Assembly: GCA_013416445.1 (NCBI GenBank) | Contig: JACCER010000001.1 | Span: 62,001-126,000 of the forward strand | DNA from: Alcaligenaceae bacterium | Lineage (GTDB): Bacteria; Pseudomonadota; Gammaproteobacteria; Burkholderiales; Burkholderiaceae_B | Length of the DNA stretch: 64,000 nucleotides | Direction: 5' to 3' | Part shown: piece by piece, positions 1 through 8,050 of the stretch | Layout: each line of letters starts with the position of its first letter | How positions within the stretch are numbered: position 1 is the first letter of the stretch | Made by a program: the position numbers and the translations under genes | Notes under the pieces: model-generated | What the model saw: only the letters and a program-made list of their open reading frames with translations | What the model was told of the DNA's origin: nothing | The model's database searches: none

Positions 1-157
1 CGTCATCTTCTACGCCTAGTAAGACTTGGCCGCCTTTGACGTTGGCCAGTGCGACGATTTCTTTGGCCAATTGTTCGGGGCGAACATCATCACGCTTAAA
101 CTCAATACCCGAGTTTTCGCCGTTAACGATTATTTCTAATAATTCAGTTTTCAACAT
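1..157 (-). CDS. AlbA_2 (Schlafen-type) domain protein, N-terminal part
   Basis: Reading from the ATG at 157 leftwards gives 52 codons with no stop before the window edge, so only the N-terminus is visible. The residues IEFKRDDVRPEQLAKEIVALAN followed by KGGQVLLGVEDD are shortened here to their pattern: ExK, a central EI.A.AN helix, then a GG..L.G..D turn. This is the usual opening of the AlbA_2/AAA_4 domain found in Schlafen-like proteins and putative ATP-dependent helicases or regulators. It starts 11 bases after the TrlF stop, so it is the next gene of the same operon. Proteins of this type are frequent accessories of BREX and restriction loci. Its full length and C-terminal domains cannot be judged. 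Confidence 0.7.
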   Translation of the reverse strand, partial: MLKTELLEIIVNGENSGIEFKRDDVRPEQLAKEIVALANVKGGQVLLGVEDD

Positions 158-168
158 GGTGACTACCT

Positions 169-2826
169 TTAAAACTCATACTTTTCTTTGCGCTGGATAA
201 AAGCGTCACGGCCACCTTCCAGAATGCTGGCAACCTGGTCGCGGATTACTGGTACATCTATCGAACCTTGAGCCTCGAACCCAAGGCTCCCTTGGCTTTC
301 TGTAGCAGTAAATACGCCAATCCATTCTGCATCACCAAATACAGGAATATTTGCATTATGGGTCGCGAACAGAAACTGCCGGTGGGTTTTAGCTGAACGC
401 AGCTCGGTCACAATACGCTCAGCAATAAATGCATTATCTAGATTATCCTCGGGCTGATCCATGATTAGCGGATCAACATTTTCCAGCAAAAGCATATGCA
501 AAATGGCTGTACATTGCTGTCCTGTAGAGAGTTTATCCAAAGGACGAAATGCTGGCTCGGTTCCCTCATGTGACACATTAAGCGAAATAACTACACGGTG
601 GTCGAGTTCCAACTCCTCCAACTCCATCAAGCGGGATGGTGGTAGTGTAGTCAGTGCCTCTGCCACCAGGGGTGTGAGCCCCCAGTCTACTTGTAGGTCT
701 GCCTTACCTGAACGTATGGCTTGAGCCAGTCTAGAGGGACTTAAGGTATCCCCTTCGTCGATCCAAGCTAGACGCCGCTCGCCGACACCTTCCAGACGGC
801 TTTCCAGTAGGAAATTCTTTAGCGGTGTGCGGTCAGCCTCAGCCACCACTTCCACTTTCATTTTTCCTGACAGTTTTCTACTTAGTGTTTTTGCGGCTTG
901 TACCAATGCCTGAATATGTTGATCACGGAGATCTGACATCTCAGCAAGCAAGTTCCGGCGTTCTTGTTGTTGAGAAGAAAGAAGAGTTTCATATGTGGCG
1001 ACGCGAGCATTGAGCGGCTTAATCAGCTCGATATCACGTAATAATCGTTGGTAAGCGGTGCCTACCTCCTGCCCGCTTTTTCCCGCAGTTGACGGCAAAC
1101 TGCGAAGCGCTTTTTCGAGTTCCGCCTCACCTTCGTCTAGCGATTGCTTCCACGTGTTCAGTTGCGCTTTAAGTTGAGTGTCACTGCTGGCGATCTTCGC
1201 CTGCATTTCGACGAAAAGCAGTTCAGCAGTTTGCTTTAATAAACTCAGGGTTTCACGAACAGGAATTAGTAAGGCCGCATTTGGTAGACCATCAAGCGCC
1301 TTGTCACTAATGAAGGTCAAGTCAGGTAGATTATCCTGTAACCCAATTAGGGCATCGCGCAGACGGCTGATCTCTTCTTGGGCACGTTCGGCAATCTGTC
1401 GTTCACGCGTGAACAGAGGTGTTTTTGCCAGTTTCTCTTCGATGCCTAAGGCTTTGAAGCCAGTTAACTGCTCCTCTAGCTTGGGAAGTAACGCCACCTG
1501 TGCTTGCAAGTCATCCTTTTCACCGAGCGATTTGATCAGGCTGCGCCGATTGTCAAGCAGACGTTTTTTGAAGTTGCTATTACGCGCCGTGAAATCTTGA
1601 TCTTTCGGTAAAAACCGATCCAATAATTGAAGTCGACTTTGTTCATCTTGTGCCAGCTCGTAAATTTCGTTCTGCCCGTATATTTCTATACCTGGCAATA
1701 AGTCTTGTGGCTGTAGCGTCGAGACATTATCTTCGGCATCACGTACGATGGGCAGTTCGCCATATCTGCGCGAGACTCGATAGTGCTTCCCATGCTGAGC
1801 GGAGGAAACCACCTCTATTTCGATGCGACCTGCCGATTTACCGAGGTTTTCTTTGATGATTTCTTGATGTAGTTTCTGCGATTGCTTACCTTTGGGAAGG
1901 ATATTCAATACATAGCGTAGACATTCAAGCAAAGTCGATTTTCCTGTTCCTCTGCCTCCTATGATCGTATTCAAATGATCGGATAGGACGATGCTCATAC
2001 CATCTAGATAGCCGCCAGTAATACTCATCTGCAAAATTTTGCTAACCGTTTTTTCTGGTTCTTCTGAATTAAGACGAATGCGCGATTCCGGATCAAGAAA
2101 GGCTACTTGGAATGCGGCGAAGGTTGGCCGAGTCATCTTGATCCAGCAGGTTGCGCTGAGGTGATCAAGGTCAGTTGGTTTGGCGACGTCTTTGGCATTG
2201 ATAATAGCCATAGGCCGTTCCCGCTGATAATGGGCGTCTTTGTTTAGTATCACTTTACGATAAAAATCGTCTTCGACACCTTTCAAGTCTTCAATCGAAC
2301 CTGGTATTTGCGCTGCTCGAAGTGCTGGTATTTTCCATATGTGATTTTGGCGGTTTTTGAGTAAACCGCTGTCTTGCGTGCAATGAGCGGCATAGATGAA
2401 GCCACCCAGTTCGCCTATTTTTTCGATCAGGCGCTCTGAACTAAGGGGGGAGGGGCACACACCGTTCGTAGGATCCCGAAGCTCTAATACGCCCAAGTAC
2501 CTTTCTAGTTGTTGAGTCGTCGTTTCTTCTGAAAATAGGCAAACGTAGTGGGTCTTGTCGTTGGAGGCTATCTCGAAGCCAGGAAATACCACGATGCCAT
2601 GCGGCTGTAGAACATGACGAAGTGCATCAATACTAGCCACGCTGCCATGGTCAGCCAAGCCTACGACCTTGATGTCGAGTGCTAGACATCTATCTAGCAA
2701 TGCTTGGTTGTAGGCTGCTTCATCAAAGCCATGGTCCGCATTACGGTAGGTCGTGTTGTAACCTACAGGGTTGACTTGCAAAGCGCAGCGCCAGAACCTG
2801 GCGAAGGTGTAGTATTGATCGGTCAT
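169..2826 (-). CDS. TrlF-type protein: PHP domain plus SMC-like AAA ATPase
   Basis: The protein has 885 residues. The first 200 or so look like a PHP phosphoesterase domain (GLADHGS near residues 56-62, a later AAHC near 146-149). A Walker A, GGRGTGKST, follows at about 290-298. A long charged, coiled-coil-like middle leads to a C-terminal ABC-type signature (LSTGQQ) and Walker B (LIMDQPEDNLDN). PHP plus split ABC ATPase is the TrlF family layout, seen in defence islands. The PHP domain may be a metal-dependent nuclease or phosphatase gated by the ATPase; that activity is inferred. It starts 2 bases after the DUF4276 gene and is followed after 11 bases by the AlbA_2 gene, so it belongs to the BREX transcript. 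Confidence 0.82.
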   Translation of the reverse strand: MTDQYYTFARFWRCALQVNPVGYNTTYRNADHGFDEAAYNQALLDRCLALDIKVVGLADHGSVASIDALRHVLQPHGIVVFPGFEIASNDKTHYVCLFSEETTTQQLERYLGVLELRDPTNGVCPSPLSSERLIEKIGELGGFIYAAHCTQDSGLLKNRQNHIWKIPALRAAQIPGSIEDLKGVEDDFYRKVILNKDAHYQRERPMAIINAKDVAKPTDLDHLSATCWIKMTRPTFAAFQVAFLDPESRIRLNSEEPEKTVSKILQMSITGGYLDGMSIVLSDHLNTIIGGRGTGKSTLLECLRYVLNILPKGKQSQKLHQEIIKENLGKSAGRIEIEVVSSAQHGKHYRVSRRYGELPIVRDAEDNVSTLQPQDLLPGIEIYGQNEIYELAQDEQSRLQLLDRFLPKDQDFTARNSNFKKRLLDNRRSLIKSLGEKDDLQAQVALLPKLEEQLTGFKALGIEEKLAKTPLFTRERQIAERAQEEISRLRDALIGLQDNLPDLTFISDKALDGLPNAALLIPVRETLSLLKQTAELLFVEMQAKIASSDTQLKAQLNTWKQSLDEGEAELEKALRSLPSTAGKSGQEVGTAYQRLLRDIELIKPLNARVATYETLLSSQQQERRNLLAEMSDLRDQHIQALVQAAKTLSRKLSGKMKVEVVAEADRTPLKNFLLESRLEGVGERRLAWIDEGDTLSPSRLAQAIRSGKADLQVDWGLTPLVAEALTTLPPSRLMELEELELDHRVVISLNVSHEGTEPAFRPLDKLSTGQQCTAILHMLLLENVDPLIMDQPEDNLDNAFIAERIVTELRSAKTHRQFLFATHNANIPVFGDAEWIGVFTATESQGSLGFEAQGSIDVPVIRDQVASILEGGRDAFIQRKEKYEF

Positions 2827-2828
2827 AG

Positions 2829-3512
2829 TTATTCCTTCGGCTCTATTGGGCGCAATGCTTCAATACGTTTGAGCCAGCTATCAAAACGTGGGCACTCAGC
2901 CCGGATCGTCGCAAGACCTATCTCAATAGCGGCTAGCGATCCGTGTAAAGGTTTTTCGTATCCTTTGTACAGACCCAGGATGCGCTTGCTCGGTGCGGTG
3001 TGTGGGCTGTCGTTGATCTCTTCTGGTGTATCGAAAGCATTGCGAATGTGTTGGAACTGCCCTTTTAGAGCGGGCTGGCTAATGCCTATCGCAAGGTGGT
3101 CAGGAGCGCTAAATAGTAGGCCTTCGAATTCATACATTTGGATGTAAGGAATAAAACGACGCATAGCCTCTTCGCCAAGCTTTTCTTGCAGCTTCGTCGT
3201 CATGACGGTTAATAGCCCCTCCGCCTTTTCATTCATGGCGTTTTTAACATTCGCTTCTGCCTTGCCGGGGAACTCTTCAGGAAGTCCGTAAAAGTCAAAA
3301 AATGTTGTGCAGTATGCTTGTTGATCGCCTAACAGTCGGTTTCTTACGTCTGTGAGCAAACGTTGAAAGCGAAAATTGCCGCCTTTGTGGCCAGGCTTTC
3401 CGATGAGGGCCGGGCTTAAATAGATGTTTTTCCGATGTAATGCCTCTGCCAGCACCTCATTGATAAACATTTCCTCGGTTTGGCCTTCGCAAATAACATG
3501 GACACGTATCAT
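2829..3512 (-). CDS. DUF4276 family TOPRIM-like protein
   Basis: The protein has 227 residues. The N-terminus VICEGQTEEMF carries the EGxTE turn typical of TOPRIM-type nuclease folds and matches the DUF4276 family. A conserved acidic segment, MYEFEGLLFS, lies in the middle. DUF4276 proteins usually pair with an AAA ATPase, as in AbiL-like and other two-gene OLD-like defence modules, where the ATPase senses and the TOPRIM partner is the likely effector. The start codon overlaps the stop of the upstream ATPase gene (ATGA), so the two are translationally coupled. Effector function is inferred from family and context. Confidence 0.78.
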   Translation of the reverse strand: MIRVHVICEGQTEEMFINEVLAEALHRKNIYLSPALIGKPGHKGGNFRFQRLLTDVRNRLLGDQQAYCTTFFDFYGLPEEFPGKAEANVKNAMNEKAEGLLTVMTTKLQEKLGEEAMRRFIPYIQMYEFEGLLFSAPDHLAIGISQPALKGQFQHIRNAFDTPEEINDSPHTAPSKRILGLYKGYEKPLHGSLAAIEIGLATIRAECPRFDSWLKRIEALRPIEPKE

Positions 3513-4636
3513 CTACGCGGCCTCCCACCGAAGATGTTTTTCTCCCAAAGCTCTCCAACTGAATAGTCTTCTAGCCAAGTCTGGAATTCATCCTCTTCCA
3601 GACGTTGGAAAACGGTATCACCGTCCTCGCGGTCAACGATGATTAGTTCATTGACAGAGAATTCGTTTACTAGTGGCACAGACTGTGTGGACACAATAAC
3701 TTGCATGCGTGTTGAAGCTGAGCGTAGCAATGATCCTAATAACGTTATGGCATAGGGGTGCAAACCTAACTCTGGTTCGTCAATAATGATGGTCGAAGGT
3801 GGATCCGGCTGTAGCAAAGCGGCTACTAGGCACATAAAACGAATAGACCCATCAGACAACTGACTAGGCCAAAAAATATAATCGCTGTCTTTTTGCCGCC
3901 AGGTTAAGTTGATGACTTCCTCTTGGGTTTTCAGCGCAACGGGCTGGAGATGGAAATCGTCAAAAAATGGAATGGCAAGCTGGATGGTTTTGCGAATTTC
4001 GTTGTATACGTTTGGTTCTTCATTCAGTAATCGGTATAAATAAGCAGCTAAATTGGATGCATCTGGACTCAGGTGTTTATTGATATGGGTTGGGCCATAT
4101 CTTTTAACACCAGCTTGGTCACTGGTGTCGTGGAAATGAAAAACTTTCCAGCTAGAAATTGATTCGTAGCAATAAGCTGCAGTGTCGTTTTTCCATGGGG
4201 AGCCAAGTTTTTTTGCAAGAAATGTTTCTTTTAGCTTTGATTCGGTATGTCCATTGCCTAAATCGACCCAGCTGTGTCCATAGCGGGGACCATCAAAGAA
4301 AAGTTTTTCGCTAGCAAATACGAAATCGCCATCGACGGTTGTTTCTAACTCGAACTTGTAGCCATTCAAACCGAATGTGACGAATGATTCGACTTTAGTA
4401 GTTTCTTTTATACCGAAGCTAACGATACGGTCTGCTGAACCTTGTTGAGTGGTCCATTTCTGTAGACGTTGCTCCATCATTTGGCTGAGCATGCTGAAGT
4501 AAGACACAAAACTACTCTTCCCAGCGCCGTTGGCACCGAGCAGTACATTTAAAGTACCCAGACTGAAGTTTTTTAAACTTCTAATGGATTTGAAGCCTTT
4601 GATAGTAAGGGTGTCAATCCTCGTTTTTTTACTCAT
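3509..4636 (-). CDS. AAA/ABC-type ATPase partner of the DUF4276 protein
   Basis: The protein has 375 residues and a RecF/OLD-like ATPase organisation. It opens with the segment TLTIKGFKSIRSL. Walker A is GANGAGKSS at about 34-42. An SDGSIRF signature-like element precedes the Walker B and D-loop (IIIDEPELGLHP), followed by a switch region ending in VSTQS. There is no fused nuclease domain; the TOPRIM part is the separate next gene. The ATG overlaps the pglX stop by 4 bp and its own stop overlaps the DUF4276 start by 4 bp. By eye it is more A+T-rich than pglX and brxC, which suggests the pair was acquired as a cassette. Confidence 0.82.
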   Translation of the reverse strand: MSKKTRIDTLTIKGFKSIRSLKNFSLGTLNVLLGANGAGKSSFVSYFSMLSQMMEQRLQKWTTQQGSADRIVSFGIKETTKVESFVTFGLNGYKFELETTVDGDFVFASEKLFFDGPRYGHSWVDLGNGHTESKLKETFLAKKLGSPWKNDTAAYCYESISSWKVFHFHDTSDQAGVKRYGPTHINKHLSPDASNLAAYLYRLLNEEPNVYNEIRKTIQLAIPFFDDFHLQPVALKTQEEVINLTWRQKDSDYIFWPSQLSDGSIRFMCLVAALLQPDPPSTIIIDEPELGLHPYAITLLGSLLRSASTRMQVIVSTQSVPLVNEFSVNELIIVDREDGDTVFQRLEEDEFQTWLEDYSVGELWEKNIFGGRPRR

Positions 4637-7600
4637 GGGGTCTTGTCCCTTGCGCTGCGCTTATCTTCGAGCGTTAAGTGATGATCGTTAATGCGATCGC
4701 CTACTTTACCGCCATATTGCAGGCCTAGCTCATACCATGGGGCAGATTCGACATCCTTGCCGCGATCTTTATCCCATTTGATATTCGGTTTGTCGCGTAG
4801 AACACCCGCGCCGCGTTTGCCCACGTCAGGCACGCTAAGGAAGGGACGGATGTTCATGCGTACGCCATCGTTCAAGTCGGGGTGCCAGCCTATGGCTTGT
4901 TTGGTCACGGGTTTCCAACGGACGAAGATGTCGTAGGGAGCTTCGCCTTCCAATATTAATTCCAGGCGTTTTTTTAGTATTTCAGCGGCAGCTAGTTTTT
5001 CCTCCGCGCCATCAATGCTCGCAGCAATGTCGCGCTTCTGGCGACTGATCCAGTCACCCAGATAGGTGTAGATCAAGGACTCCAGTGTTTTGTAGTCCAG
5101 TTTGTGGTAATTGACCAGTGCAGCAAAGCCATCGGGCAGGCCGTCCCAGATATGCCAGATGAAAGGACGGTTGCCAAAACGTTTGCAGTGCTGAGTGAAG
5201 AACTTGTCGCGCAGCCAGGTATCGAGCGATTTACCAGCGTGGTCGGCGCTAGCCAGCAGTTGCCCCAGCGTGTCATTGGTCCAGGCGCTGCCGTAGGCAT
5301 CGGCCAGCAACTTGAGCAGACGATCATGGGCGGCAGATTCTCGGCCTAACGGTGGCAGACAGACGATGCCGTCTTTGTCGGCGTGATGGTTCAGGGTTTG
5401 ACTACGTGTGACCCAGGCTCGCGCTTCGTCGGCCAACTCCATGTCAGTATCGGTTTCTGCTGGCCATTGGTAGCCTAATAGGCGGACAATGGCGACTTGC
5501 AGTACGCTGTCGTCGGTGCGTAGTGGGCCGTCGGCTGTCCATTTCTTGTCGTCGTCCCATGCGACCGAGCCGCAAGGGTGCCCGTGGAAGATCCATTGTG
5601 TGGGATCGTCGGAGTAAGGTTTAGGCAAGCCGTGGGGATAGCGTCTGGCGGCGATTTGCTGCCAATGTGCTAGGTCAAATGGGGCCCTTACTAACGTAGC
5701 TGTCGCCACACTGAGCTTCTGGTTTACTCGACGAATTGCCTCTGTGTAAGACTCGTCCGAACAATAAGCCCAGATAGCTGATAAGTGATCGGGATTTTTT
5801 GGGACGATGGCTGCCGTTATTTTTTCGTGTATCGCCCCGGTGTAAAGGCATCGCGGCAACGTATTCATCTGTCCAATATGGACTCCACGCTTTGACCATG
5901 CTGAATGACCTTGAATCCGTGCACCCTGAAATTGTGCGAGCGGCCCTGCACCCTCATCCCAACGGATCACGGAGCTCATTCCTCCATAGAACGGCGAGTT
6001 GCTTGAAGCCCCCGCAAATTGTGCCCAGACATGCTGTCTCAGTAGCGGTTGTTCCCAATAAGCCTGGATAAATCGATCGCCATCTCCCGTGGATAGACCT
6101 TCCACACTTATGGCGTGCTCACTTAGCATCTTTAGCCCCGATATGTCTTCCAGAGCAATGATGACATCCGGGTTCCTCAACTGCGCTTCCTGGCTCACCG
6201 CAACCACATCGCTATCTCGCAGCCACTTAGCTTTTTCCTGTACTGTTCGTGGTGCGCTTGCGTCCAGACCATGGAGCAGAAAGCCCGCAGAGGCTGGTGT
6301 ACGGGTGACTGTTAGGAGTTGGACGTTAAAATCCCACATTGGGGTCTGAAAGCTCTTAGGGCCGAGTAGCGTTACTAAATTCCAGCTCACGCTCTTCAGC
6401 AAATGCTCGCGCTGCTTCTTGTAGCTGGTCAGAAACAGCCAGTTCTGCGGCATCACGATCTGTACTACACCGTGCGGGCTGGTGAGCTCCAAGCAACGTT
6501 CCAGAAACACATTGGCCAGGTCGCTTTTGGCGGTCGGATAGTGTGCCTCGCAATAGTCTCGTAGTGGTGCGCTTTGCTTGCCGCGCGACAGGTATGGCAC
6601 GTTGGTAATTACCAGTTCATAACGGGTATTCAATAAGCGCGCTGCTTCAAGCAAACCCTGAGCGCTTAAAGCCAGTTCCCATTGTTCGACCTTGTCGTCG
6701 AACAGGTTGGCAGGCCGCTCGGTCGCCAGGGCCTGGTCTAGCAGGTCGGTGAGCATCGTGTAGTCGGCTGAAAACAAATCGCCCACGTTTGCTTTGGATG
6801 GATTGAGTAAGCTGCCCAGTAGCGGTGCCTGTTCGAAGGTTTCATGTAGACGGCTTAAGCCCTCGCGCAAGTGCTTGGCGTTGGGTGCATCGTCGGGCAC
6901 CAGAGCCTCCCAGTCCTGAGCACTGGCAGCTACTTGTAGACCGCAGCAGGCAATGTGAGGTGTGGGAATAGTGCGCACACCCAGCGCCTGACCGTTATCT
7001 CTTGGATAGCGCCAGGCTTCAAGCGCCACCGCAAATACAGCAATTTCCACGCAACGTGGATCTATCTCCAAGCCGTGCAGGTTGTCGGCGAGCACGTGAT
7101 CAATAGCGTCTTTTGCGTTCAAGCCTTCCAGCCCCATACGCATGGGTACCAGCATCAGAAAAGCCGCCACTAAAAAGTGACCCGATCCACAGCAGGGGTC
7201 TAGCAGCTTGAACTCGGCCAGGGAGTTTGGCCAGCCCTCGAACTCGCCAGCAGCAGGCGTGCCGTCTTCCAGCGTTCGCAAGTAATCCAGCGCGACAGGG
7301 TAGGGTACGCTAGGATGACGACTAGTCCACCATGCGCCCAAGGAGTTATGCAGCAGGAAGGACACCATGTAGGGCTCGGTAAAGAGCTGGGTGACGGCGG
7401 GTAGTTCATCTGCGCCGATCTTTACTTCGGACTTGTTGATGCGTTCTTTGTTGTCGGCTTGCCAGTACTGGTAGACCCAACCCAGGCTGTCACTGGCCAT
7501 GAACACCGCGTCGGGCAGGTCTTTAAGTAAATTCTCTAGTTCGCTTTGGTGTTCGGGCGCAAAGACCAATTCAAATACGGGGGACCCGGGTTTGAACACT

Positions 7601-8037
7601 TGGGGCAGCATACGAGCGGCCAATTGTCCGGCCAGCTCCCAGCCGCTCTTGGCACCTTCGTCGGGGGCCAGTTCGTCGCACTCTTCAATAGTGACGGCCA
7701 CGCCGTCGTACATCAGTAGGTTGTTGTCCGCCAGAAAGCGGGCGAACAGCATGCGATGCCAGTGCTGATAAGCGACTTCCTGCACCAATCGCTGCACTTC
7801 TTGCGTACCGTAGGTTGGGTTAGAACTGTTTGAGTCGCGGGTGTCGCCCAGTTGTTTGCCGTGGGTGCGCAGGCGGTTGCGCAGCGCCTTTTCTGAGGCG
7901 CTTAGAAACCCGTCGGGCTTATCCTGCCCCACGCTTAGCTGATTCACAGCAGCATGTGCGGCGGTCTCTGCCATGCTACGGGCCGCTTTAACGGTTCTTT
8001 CCAACGTATTACGCAGGTTTTTGTCGAGTGCTTGCAT
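4633..8037 (-). CDS. pglX: BREX adenine-specific DNA methyltransferase PglX
   Basis: The protein has 1134 residues and is predicted to methylate host DNA at adenine and mark it as self in BREX. SAM-binding motif I is DPCCGSGHF at 280-288. Catalytic motif IV reads NVPY at about 479-482, instead of the NPPY usual in this enzyme class, followed by LSRGKQ. The length is typical of PglX. It starts 13 bases after the brxC stop. Its 3' end overlaps the AAA ATPase gene, where a standard type 1 operon would continue to pglZ. The BREX assignment rests on the brxA-brxB-brxC order upstream. Confidence 0.92.
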   Translation of the reverse strand: MQALDKNLRNTLERTVKAARSMAETAAHAAVNQLSVGQDKPDGFLSASEKALRNRLRTHGKQLGDTRDSNSSNPTYGTQEVQRLVQEVAYQHWHRMLFARFLADNNLLMYDGVAVTIEECDELAPDEGAKSGWELAGQLAARMLPQVFKPGSPVFELVFAPEHQSELENLLKDLPDAVFMASDSLGWVYQYWQADNKERINKSEVKIGADELPAVTQLFTEPYMVSFLLHNSLGAWWTSRHPSVPYPVALDYLRTLEDGTPAAGEFEGWPNSLAEFKLLDPCCGSGHFLVAAFLMLVPMRMGLEGLNAKDAIDHVLADNLHGLEIDPRCVEIAVFAVALEAWRYPRDNGQALGVRTIPTPHIACCGLQVAASAQDWEALVPDDAPNAKHLREGLSRLHETFEQAPLLGSLLNPSKANVGDLFSADYTMLTDLLDQALATERPANLFDDKVEQWELALSAQGLLEAARLLNTRYELVITNVPYLSRGKQSAPLRDYCEAHYPTAKSDLANVFLERCLELTSPHGVVQIVMPQNWLFLTSYKKQREHLLKSVSWNLVTLLGPKSFQTPMWDFNVQLLTVTRTPASAGFLLHGLDASAPRTVQEKAKWLRDSDVVAVSQEAQLRNPDVIIALEDISGLKMLSEHAISVEGLSTGDGDRFIQAYWEQPLLRQHVWAQFAGASSNSPFYGGMSSVIRWDEGAGPLAQFQGARIQGHSAWSKRGVHIGQMNTLPRCLYTGAIHEKITAAIVPKNPDHLSAIWAYCSDESYTEAIRRVNQKLSVATATLVRAPFDLAHWQQIAARRYPHGLPKPYSDDPTQWIFHGHPCGSVAWDDDKKWTADGPLRTDDSVLQVAIVRLLGYQWPAETDTDMELADEARAWVTRSQTLNHHADKDGIVCLPPLGRESAAHDRLLKLLADAYGSAWTNDTLGQLLASADHAGKSLDTWLRDKFFTQHCKRFGNRPFIWHIWDGLPDGFAALVNYHKLDYKTLESLIYTYLGDWISRQKRDIAASIDGAEEKLAAAEILKKRLELILEGEAPYDIFVRWKPVTKQAIGWHPDLNDGVRMNIRPFLSVPDVGKRGAGVLRDKPNIKWDKDRGKDVESAPWYELGLQYGGKVGDRINDHHLTLEDKRSARDKTP

Positions 8038-8050
8038 TCTTGTTTTCCCC

